From Reyranella massiliensis 521 (GTDB lineage Bacteria; Pseudomonadota; Alphaproteobacteria; Reyranellales; Reyranellaceae), in the NCBI GenBank assembly GCA_945860205.1, contig CAMARK010000003.1, forward strand, positions 28,881 through 92,880: a DNA stretch of 64,000 nt, read 5' to 3'. The position numbers were made by a program, and so were the translations under genes. The notes beneath the pieces are model-generated. The model was given only the letters and a program-made list of their open reading frames with translations. It did not search any database and was not told the origin of the DNA. Of this stretch, positions 57,211 through 64,000 are shown piece by piece (the first letter of the stretch is position 1; every line of letters begins with the position of its first letter).

Positions 57211-57669
57211 ATGGCCCGCAACAAGTCCCGCGTCGTCGGCATCGACCATATTTCCATCCGCGTCAGCGACTACAAGAAGTCAAAGGCTTTCTACGGCAAG
57301 CTGTTTGATTTCCTGGGCTTCGATCTGTCGGACGACTACGGCACCACCATCGGCTGGACCAACGGCCGGACGCGGTACTGGATCGCGCCGGCGGAGCGCC
57401 GCAAGACCCATCGCATCGGCGACGTCGGCTTCCATCACTATGCCTTCGAGCTGCGCCACCGGAAGGACGTCGATGCGCTGCAGGCCTTCCTCGAAAAGGA
57501 GAAGGTGCGCATCGTCGATCCGGCGGCCGAATACTACGACGACTATTACGCGGTCTTCTTTCTGGATCCCGACGGGCTCAAGCTCGAAGGCATGAAATAC
57601 GGCGAATTGGGCGCCAAGCGGAAGCGTAAGTCCTTGAAAAAACAGGATTTAGGTTCTTCATTGAATTAG
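57211..57669 (+). CDS. VOC family (glyoxalase-like) protein
   Basis: MARNKSRVVGIDHISIRVSDYKKSKAFYGKLFDFLGFDLSDDYGTTIGWTNG. Confidence 0.92.
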   Translation: MARNKSRVVGIDHISIRVSDYKKSKAFYGKLFDFLGFDLSDDYGTTIGWTNGRTRYWIAPAERRKTHRIGDVGFHHYAFELRHRKDVDALQAFLEKEKVRIVDPAAEYYDDYYAVFFLDPDGLKLEGMKYGELGAKRKRKSLKKQDLGSSLN

Positions 57670-57682
57670 TTCTGCGAATGAC

Positions 57683-57710
57683 TTGCAATTGGTGGCCGAG
57701 GCGGTATATT
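57683..57710 (+). promoter_or_regulatory. Candidate sigma70 promoter of the ahpC-like gene
   Basis: TTGCAA-N16-TATATT, upstream of ATG 57749. Confidence 0.4.
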
Positions 57711-57748
57711 AGAAACGTTCCAATCTACATCGTCTCAAGGAGCGTTTC

Positions 57749-58288
57749 ATGCTGACCATCGGTGACAAGTTTCCCTCGTTCGACCTCAAGGCGGTGGTGA
57801 GCACCGACCCCAAGACCGCCTTCACCCAACTCTCGGACAAGAGCGACAAGGGCAAGTGGAAGATCGTGTTCTTCTGGCCCAAGGATTTCACTTTCGTCTG
57901 TCCGACCGAGATCGCGGCCTTCGGCAAGATCAACAAGGAATTCAACGAGCGCGACGCGGTGGTCTACGGCGTGTCGACCGACTCCGAGTTCGTCCATCTT
58001 GCCTGGCGCCAGAACCATGCCGACCTGAAGACGCTGCCGTTCGCCATGCTGGCCGACCTCAAGCGCGAGCTGTCGACGTCGCTCGGCATCCTCGACAGAT
58101 CAGAGGGCGTTTGCCTCCGCGCCACCTTCATCGTCGATCCCGAGGGCATCATCCGCTTCGTGTCGGTGAACGACCTCTCGGTCGGCCGCAATCCGCAGGA
58201 AGTGCTGCGCGTCCTCGACGCCCTGCAGACCGACGAGCTCTGCCCGTGCAACTGGCAGAAGGGCGACGACGTCCTCAAGGCCGCCTAA
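57749..58288 (+). CDS. Peroxiredoxin (AhpC/TSA family)
   Basis: [67 protein letters not shown] active site. Confidence 0.95.
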   Translation: MLTIGDKFPSFDLKAVVSTDPKTAFTQLSDKSDKGKWKIVFFWPKDFTFVCPTEIAAFGKINKEFNERDAVVYGVSTDSEFVHLAWRQNHADLKTLPFAMLADLKRELSTSLGILDRSEGVCLRATFIVDPEGIIRFVSVNDLSVGRNPQEVLRVLDALQTDELCPCNWQKGDDVLKAA

Positions 58289-58299
58289 GGGAGGATGCA

Positions 58300-58851
58300 A
58301 TGTCGCTCGACGTCCTGAAGGATCGGCTGCCCGACTACGCACGCGACCTGAAGCTCAATCTCTCGAGCCTGGCCGCCGAGCAGTTGCTCAGCCCGCAGCA
58401 GAGAGCCGGCAGCTTCGTCGCTGCAGCGCTGGCCGCAAACCACGCTCCGACCACGCAAGCCGTGGTCGGGGCCTTCGCAGCCGAGTTGTCGCCGGAAGCG
58501 CTCAACGCCGCCAAGATCGCGGCGTCGCTGATGGCGATGAACAACATCTACTACCGCTTCGTGCATCTCGTGCACGTGGCCGACTACAAGACCCTGCCGG
58601 CCAAGCTGCGCATGACCGCCATGGCCAAGCCCGGCGTCGACAAGGTCGATTTCGAGCTGTGGTCGCTGGTGGTCTCGGCCGTCAACGGTTGCGGCATGTG
58701 TCTGGAAGCGCATGAGAAGGTGTGCCGCGAGGCGGGTCTCTCGGCGGAGCAGGTCCGGGCCGCCGTGCGGATTGCTGCAACGGTGCATGCCGTGGCCCGC
58801 ACCTTGTCCGCTGAAGAGGCGCTCGCGCCGCAGTTCGCGGCCGCAGCCTAG
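58300..58851 (+). CDS. AhpD-like alkylhydroperoxidase (carboxymuconolactone decarboxylase family)
   Basis: [49 protein letters not shown]...[14 protein letters not shown]; CxxC motif adjacent to the peroxiredoxin. Confidence 0.93.
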   Translation: MSLDVLKDRLPDYARDLKLNLSSLAAEQLLSPQQRAGSFVAAALAANHAPTTQAVVGAFAAELSPEALNAAKIAASLMAMNNIYYRFVHLVHVADYKTLPAKLRMTAMAKPGVDKVDFELWSLVVSAVNGCGMCLEAHEKVCREAGLSAEQVRAAVRIAATVHAVARTLSAEEALAPQFAAAA

Positions 58852-58913
58852 CTTGTGCGTCACGGCGTGCGGGCCAAACTCCGGCCGATTTTTTGGTAGC
58901 CGGAGAGCCCGCA

Positions 58914-59029
58914 TGTCGATGACCGCCGCCCAGCCGAAATCAGCGCCGATCGCTGGCACCTACCAGTTCAAGGGCATGCTCGACAGCTTTACCCAGCGCA
59001 AGAGCTTGACGGTCGACCTCGCTGTCTAA
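58914..59029 (+). CDS. Possible 38-aa hypothetical small protein
   Basis: MSMTAAQPKSAPIAGTYQFKGMLDSFTQRKSLTVDLAV; coding potential only by context. Confidence 0.25.
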
Positions 59030-59931
59030 AACCGCAGCTTCGCGGCTGCGAGCCGCGCCTGATCTTCCGGGCTGAAGATCATGATCTTGCGGACTTTCTG
59101 ATCGAACTTCATGCCGACGGCTTCGGCGCAGGCGGCCAGCGTGCCGGTCTCGGCCTCGAACAGAAAGTGCGTGAAGACCAGCACCTTGCTGGTGAAGGCC
59201 GCTAGGCCGCTCATCACCACGGCAAGGTCGCCGGCGCGCAACGGGCGGCGGTAGTGGTTCAGCATCTCGACCACCACCGAGCCCTCCTGGCGGGTCTGCA
59301 TGGCGGCGCGGTCGAAGCCGAGATGGTTCCACAGCATCGGCGCGCCATCCGAGTAGCGGCCGAACTGGTGGCGCGGCAGGAAGCAGCCGTGCTCGTCGCA
59401 TTCGTCGGGCGTGATCACCGTGCGGCCGACGTCGATCAGCCCGGTCGCGGGCGCGGCCGCGAGCGTGAGATCGGGCAGGGCGAGCGTGCCGACGCTCCGT
59501 GGTTTGGCTGCTTCCGGTAGCGCCATGAGGGCGGCTTCGGCGCGGGCACGGAAGGCATCGGGCCAGGGCCGGTCGCAAACGATGCGGCGGCGCATGGTGG
59601 CGGCCACGCGTCCGTCGGCCGGGTTGCGGATTTCGTGATAGGCGAGGAGATGGCGGGCGCCGATCTCGACCGGGGCCGAGCGGACCTCGACGGCATCGAC
59701 GACACGGAACTCGCGGAGATAGCGGACGTGGTCTTCGGCCGCCGTCACGGCGAGGCCCGCGGCCCGTTGCGCACGCGGCCCCAGGCCAAGGCCGGCGAGG
59801 AGATGCGCCGACGCCTCGTGGCCGAACTCGGTGTAGAACTGGACGTTCAGATGGTCGTTCTCGTCGCACTGCCAGGTGTTCACGGCGGTGCTGAAAGTCG
59901 GCATCAATTCGGTCGTTGGCACGCGACACAC
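59026..59931 (-). CDS. Thioesterase-like (double hotdog) protein
   Basis: ...TAVNTWQCDENDHLNVQFYTEFGHEASAHLLAGLGLG...; HLNVQFY motif of 4HBT-type thioesterases. Confidence 0.8.
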   Translation of the reverse strand: MCRVPTTELMPTFSTAVNTWQCDENDHLNVQFYTEFGHEASAHLLAGLGLGPRAQRAAGLAVTAAEDHVRYLREFRVVDAVEVRSAPVEIGARHLLAYHEIRNPADGRVAATMRRRIVCDRPWPDAFRARAEAALMALPEAAKPRSVGTLALPDLTLAAAPATGLIDVGRTVITPDECDEHGCFLPRHQFGRYSDGAPMLWNHLGFDRAAMQTRQEGSVVVEMLNHYRRPLRAGDLAVVMSGLAAFTSKVLVFTHFLFEAETGTLAACAEAVGMKFDQKVRKIMIFSPEDQARLAAAKLRF

Positions 59932-60109
59932 TCTCTGCTGTCTGTGGATGGCCGCTCAAATGGCCGAAAAAGCCACAGAAATCGACATTTTTCGGGTGTT
60001 CCGGGCTTGCGGGGGAACGATTCGTGGATAACCTTGGGTTCGCCAGCGCTGTCCTGGGGCGTCAGGAAGACGTTGGTGAAACTTAAAAAACGTAAGGGAC
60101 CCCTCCACT

Positions 60110-60406
60110 ATGGCTACCAAAACCACTGTTCCGACTGTCCCGCTGTCCAAGGTTGCGGCCGAGCTGGCCGAGAAGACGGGCATGACCAAGAAGGACGCCA
60201 CCGGCGCCCTCGATGAGTTCATCGGTCTGGTCGTGAAGCACCTCAAGAAGGGCAACAAGGTCCGCGTTACGGGCCTCGGCATCTTCCAGGTGCGCGCGCG
60301 TCCGGCCCGCATGGGTCGCAACCCGGCCACTGGCGAAGCGATCAAGATCAAGGCGTCGAAGAAGGTTGCCTTCCGCGTCGCCAAGGATCTCAAGGAAGCG
60401 ATCTAA
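60110..60406 (+). CDS. hup: HU family DNA-binding protein
   Basis: MATKTTVPTVPLSKVAAELAEKTGMTKKDATGALDEFIGLVVKHLKKGNKVRVTGLGIFQVRARPARMGRNPATGEAIKIKASKKVAFRVAKDLKEAI. Confidence 0.95.
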   Translation: MATKTTVPTVPLSKVAAELAEKTGMTKKDATGALDEFIGLVVKHLKKGNKVRVTGLGIFQVRARPARMGRNPATGEAIKIKASKKVAFRVAKDLKEAI

Positions 60407-60426
60407 GCCGCTTCCAACCGAAGATC

Positions 60427-60465
60427 GGGCGGGCGCCGGTGAGAGCCGGGTCCGCCCTTCTTTTT
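60427..60465 (+). terminator. Rho-independent terminator of HU gene
   Basis: GGGCGG...CCGCCC-TTCTTTTT immediately after the HU stop. Confidence 0.85.
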
Positions 60466-60499
60466 GCCTGCGATTCAATTTCCCCCGTGATCCAATTTC

Positions 60500-60892
60500 C
60501 TATGCCGCATCATGGCAGCAGACGCAGATCTTGTTGCCGTCGGGATCGCGGAAGTAGGCGCCGTAGAAATTGGGGTGATACTGCGGCCTCAGCCCCGGCG
60601 GTCCGTCGTCGCGGCCGCCGCCGGCCAGCGCCTTGGCGTGGCAGGCATCGACCGCCGTCCGGTTCGGAGCGAGCAACGCGATCATCTGGCCGTTTCCCGG
60701 CGTGGCGCCATCGCCGTCCTGCGGCCGGCCGATCAGGAAGAGCGGCCGTGCCGACGCAGCCGGCATCCAGCCCGCCCACGGGCGGTCGCGCTCGCAGAAC
60801 TTCAGCGGGAAGCCGAGCGCATCCATCACGCCTGCGTAGAAGACGAAGGCGCGGTCGAAGTCGGTCACGCCGATATGCACATGCGAAATCAT
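60500..60892 (-). CDS. VOC family (glyoxalase-like) protein
   Basis: MISHVHIGVTDFDRAFVFYAGVMDALGFPLKFCERDRPWAGWMPA...FYGAYFRDPDGNKICVCCH. Confidence 0.93.
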   Translation of the reverse strand: MISHVHIGVTDFDRAFVFYAGVMDALGFPLKFCERDRPWAGWMPAASARPLFLIGRPQDGDGATPGNGQMIALLAPNRTAVDACHAKALAGGGRDDGPPGLRPQYHPNFYGAYFRDPDGNKICVCCHDAA

Positions 60893-60943
60893 CGAGGAAA
60901 TCCTGCCGTTGACCGGCTGCGTCGTGGGCTAATATAGCCCGGC

Positions 60944-61735
60944 ATGGATACGTTCGTTCTCCTGAAATTTCTGGGCCAGTTGGCCCTGCCGCCGGCATCG
61001 CTGGCGCTCGGGCTGATCGTTGCCGGCGTGCTCGCGCTGCTGGGCTTGCGCCGCCTGTCGCGCCTTGTCGTCGTGCTGGCCGTCGCCGAGCTGCTCGTGC
61101 TGTCGCTGCCGCCCGTGGCCGATGCGCTGATGAGGCCGCTGCACGACGAGGCGCGCGCGGCGGCAAAGGCGGCGCCCGCCTGCTGCTACGATGCCATCGT
61201 GGTGCTGGGCGGCGGTATCGCGCCGGCGGCGCCGCCCTATACTCCCGAGCCCGACCTCAACGACTCCGCCGATCGCATCTGGCAGGGCGCGCGTCTCTAT
61301 CATCGCGGCGTGGCGCCGCGCATCATCGTGAGTGGCGGCAATCCGCGGGCCGCGGCCGGCGGCGCGGCGGTGATGTCCGAAGCCGAGGCGATGCGCCTCT
61401 TCCTGCTCGATCTCGGCGTGCCGTCCGCGGCGATCGTCATCGAGGATCGCTCGCTCAACACCATCCAGAACATCCGCGGTGTGCGCGAGCTGGTGAAGGG
61501 CGGACGGGTCGCCCTGGTGACGTCGGCCTCCCATATGCCGCGGGCGCTGCGCCTGGCGCGCACTGCCGGGCTGGATGTCGCGGCCTTTCCGACGGACTGG
61601 CTGGCGCCGCCCGAGGTGCGCGCCTCGTGGGAGAACTGGCTGCCGAACTTGGGCGCCTTGTCGATGTCCTCGGGCGCACTGTGGGAGATCATGGCCAAAG
61701 CCTTCGATCGTCGCGGCGCGAGTCTCGCACCATGA
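60944..61735 (+). CDS. YdcF/ElyC/SanA (DUF218) family protein
   Basis: ...ACCYDAIVVLGGGIAPAAPPYTPEPDLNDSADRIWQGARLYHRGVAPRIIVSGGNPR...IEDRSLNTIQNIRG. Confidence 0.93.
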   Translation: MDTFVLLKFLGQLALPPASLALGLIVAGVLALLGLRRLSRLVVVLAVAELLVLSLPPVADALMRPLHDEARAAAKAAPACCYDAIVVLGGGIAPAAPPYTPEPDLNDSADRIWQGARLYHRGVAPRIIVSGGNPRAAAGGAAVMSEAEAMRLFLLDLGVPSAAIVIEDRSLNTIQNIRGVRELVKGGRVALVTSASHMPRALRLARTAGLDVAAFPTDWLAPPEVRASWENWLPNLGALSMSSGALWEIMAKAFDRRGASLAP

Positions 61736-62763
61736 TCGGTAATGGGACGGCCTGGCGCCTGGATCGGCGCGCAGCGCTGGGTCTGGCAATGGCCGGCCCG
61801 CTGCTGGTGCCGCTTGCCCGTAGGCCGCGGGCCCAGACCCTCGAGAAGGTGAGCTTCCAGACCGACTGGCGGGCCCAGGCCGAGCATGGCGGCTACTACC
61901 AGGCGATCGCTGCCGGCCTCTATGCCAAGGCCGGCATCGAGTGCGATCTGCGCCAGGGCGGGCCCAGCCTCAACATCGGCCAGCTCCTGCTCAACGGCCG
62001 GGTCGACATGATCATGTCGAACAGTTTCGAGGCCTTCACCTATGTGCGCGAGGGCGCGCCGTTCTTCACCATCGCCGCGATCTTCCAGAAGGATCCGCAG
62101 GTGCTGATCGGCCATCCCGGCTCGGGCTTCGACGGCTTCGAGAAACTCAAGGGCCGGACGCTACTGATCGGCAACGGCGGGCGTGTCACCTACTGGCCGT
62201 TTCTCAAGAAGAAGTACGGGCTCCGCGACGAGCAGCTCCGGCCCTACACCTTCAACATGGCGCCGTTCCTGGCCGACAAGAATGCCGTGCAGCAGGGGTT
62301 CCTGTCGTCCGAACCCTATTCGATCGCCCAGGCGCTCGGCCGGCCGCCCGAAGTGCTGCTGATCGCCGATGCGGGCTTCAGCGCCTACCAGACCACCATC
62401 GCGATCTCGCGCAAGATGGCGGCGGAGAAGAAGGACCTGGTGCAACGCTTCGTCGACGCCACGCTCGAAGGCTGGGCGCAGTATCTCGAGGGTGGCCCGG
62501 CGACCGCTGCGGCGAACGACCTCATCAAGAAGCACAATCCGGATCAGACCGACGACCGTATCGCCTATGCGCTGAAGGTCCTGAACGAGCGCGGCATCGT
62601 GATGTCGGGCGACGCGCGGAGCGACGGCATCGGCGCCATGAGCGCGGCGCGCTGGGAGGGTTTCTACGACCAGATGGCCGATGTCGACGTGCTCCCCAGG
62701 GGGCTGGACGTCGCCAGGGCTTTTACGCTGGATTTCGTGAACAAGGGCATCGGCAAGGCCTAA
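61732..62763 (+). CDS. NMT1/SsuA-like ABC transporter substrate-binding protein
   Basis: MIGNGTAWRLDRRAALGLAMAGPLLVPLARRPRAQTLEKVSFQTDWRAQAEHGGYYQAIAAGLYAKAGIECDLRQGGPSLNIGQLLLNGRVDM; ATGA overlap with the upstream gene. Confidence 0.92.
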   Translation: MIGNGTAWRLDRRAALGLAMAGPLLVPLARRPRAQTLEKVSFQTDWRAQAEHGGYYQAIAAGLYAKAGIECDLRQGGPSLNIGQLLLNGRVDMIMSNSFEAFTYVREGAPFFTIAAIFQKDPQVLIGHPGSGFDGFEKLKGRTLLIGNGGRVTYWPFLKKKYGLRDEQLRPYTFNMAPFLADKNAVQQGFLSSEPYSIAQALGRPPEVLLIADAGFSAYQTTIAISRKMAAEKKDLVQRFVDATLEGWAQYLEGGPATAAANDLIKKHNPDQTDDRIAYALKVLNERGIVMSGDARSDGIGAMSAARWEGFYDQMADVDVLPRGLDVARAFTLDFVNKGIGKA

Positions 62764-62781
62764 TCGGAAAGTGAAGAGGGG

Positions 62782-63948
62782 ATGACAATGAATCAGGTCA
62801 GCGAAGAGCATCAGATGTTGCGCGAGTTGGTGAAGAAGTTCGTGCGCAACGAACTGATGCCACTGGAAAAGAACATCCTGGAGCGCTTCGCAGGCGGCCA
62901 GCCGGCCGCGCTCAACGACGAGGAGAACGCCAGGCTCTTCAAGCAGTGCAAGGAGCTGGGCCTGTGGGCGCTCGACGTGCCGGAGGAAGTGGGCGGCGCC
63001 AACCTGCCCGCCGTGGCGCTGGTCGGCGTCAACGAGGAGATCGGCTACACCTGCGTGCCCTTCACCTTCCCGCCGGATTCGCCCAACCTGCACATGCTGC
63101 TGGCGACGGCCAGTCCCGAGCAGCGCAAGAAATATCTCGAACCCTATGCCGCCGGCCTCACCAGCTCGGCCATCGCCATCTCCGAGCCCGGCGCCGGCGG
63201 CGATCCGGCCGGCATGAAGACCAAAGCGGTGAAGGACGGCAACGACTGGGTGATCAACGGCCGCAAGATCTGGATCAGCCGCATCGCCAAAGCCGACTTC
63301 ACCATCGCCATGGCGGTGACCGACACCGCGCTCGGCTCGAGGGGCGGCATCACCGCCTTCCTGATCGACAAGGGCACCAAGGGGCTCATCGTCGCGCGCG
63401 CCATCCCGATGCTGGCCGGCCAGCGCACCTACGAAGTCGTGTTCGAGGATTGCCGCGTGCCCGAGAGCCAGGTGCTGGGCAAGGTCGGCGCCGGCTTCGC
63501 GCCGATGCAGCTCCGCCTCACCGTGCGCCGCCTGCAGATGGGCGCCTGGTGCACCGGCATGGCCCAGCGCGCGCTCGACATGCTGGTCGAGCATGCCAAC
63601 CAGCGCGTCACCTTCGGCCAGAAGCTCGCTGATCGTCAGGCCATCCAGTGGTGGGTGGCCGACGCTGCCATGAAGCTCCATGCCTGCCGCCTCATGGTGA
63701 TCGACGCCGCCGTGAAGCAGGACGACGGCCGCGACGTCCGCATGGAAGCCTCGATGATCAAGGTCTTCGCCACCGAGATGGCGACCGAGATCATCGACCA
63801 TGCCCAGCAGGCGTTCGGCGCCATGGGCGTGACGCAGGAACTGCCGCTGTCGATCATGGCGCAGAAGGTCCGCACCATGCGCGTCTACGAGGGCCCGTCG
63901 GAGGTCCACCGCATGGTGATCGCACGACGTATTCTCGGTGGGCGCTAG
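62782..63948 (+). CDS. Acyl-CoA dehydrogenase family protein
   Basis: ...AIAISEPGAGGDPAGMKTKAVKDGNDWVINGRKIWISRIAKADFTIAMAV...VRTMRVYEGPSEVHRMVIARRILGGR. Confidence 0.95.
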   Translation: MTMNQVSEEHQMLRELVKKFVRNELMPLEKNILERFAGGQPAALNDEENARLFKQCKELGLWALDVPEEVGGANLPAVALVGVNEEIGYTCVPFTFPPDSPNLHMLLATASPEQRKKYLEPYAAGLTSSAIAISEPGAGGDPAGMKTKAVKDGNDWVINGRKIWISRIAKADFTIAMAVTDTALGSRGGITAFLIDKGTKGLIVARAIPMLAGQRTYEVVFEDCRVPESQVLGKVGAGFAPMQLRLTVRRLQMGAWCTGMAQRALDMLVEHANQRVTFGQKLADRQAIQWWVADAAMKLHACRLMVIDAAVKQDDGRDVRMEASMIKVFATEMATEIIDHAQQAFGAMGVTQELPLSIMAQKVRTMRVYEGPSEVHRMVIARRILGGR

Positions 63949-64000
63949 ACCGCAGACGTTGACACCCACAGCCGGGTGGGCGGATCATTTCCGCCTGCAT

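Noticed and set aside
57749-58851. Selenocysteine in the AhpC/AhpD-like pair
   Set aside because: Both active sites are encoded by cysteine codons (FVCPTE, CGMC) and the frames are uninterrupted.
62161-63969. 602-aa minus-strand ORF
   Set aside because: Antisense shadow of the NMT1-like SBP and acyl-CoA dehydrogenase genes.

Overview
A 64 kb window of GC-rich, densely coded bacterial chromosome, probably alphaproteobacterial (Reyranella/Rhodospirillales-like by gene style; inference only). I support about 70 genes, mostly catabolic and transport functions: CaiB/BaiF CoA-transferases, SDRs, a thiolase plus DUF35 pair, luciferase-like monooxygenases, hydantoinase A and B subunits, a PhnCDE-type ABC transporter with a LysR regulator, a cyanide-insensitive bd-type oxidase, MsrA/MsrB, AhpC/AhpD-like genes and HU. 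No rRNA, tRNA, CRISPR array, prophage or intact transposase was seen. The most striking hidden feature is absent from the ORF track. On the minus strand at 39996-39775, a 73-codon gene with an in-frame TGA encodes [73 protein letters not shown]. It carries the CxxU motif of SelW/Rdx-family selenoproteins, a candidate bacterial SECIS hairpin just after the TGA, and a 4-bp ATGA overlap with a downstream alpha/beta hydrolase. Other noteworthy items: an intact brnTA operon beside a decayed higBA module, a frameshifted and truncated RidA duplicate, a cloverleaf-like inverted-repeat element, a DUF2474 micro-ORF at the end of the oxidase operon, a candidate short RNA after adenine deaminase, and a truncated cyclase-like N-terminus.
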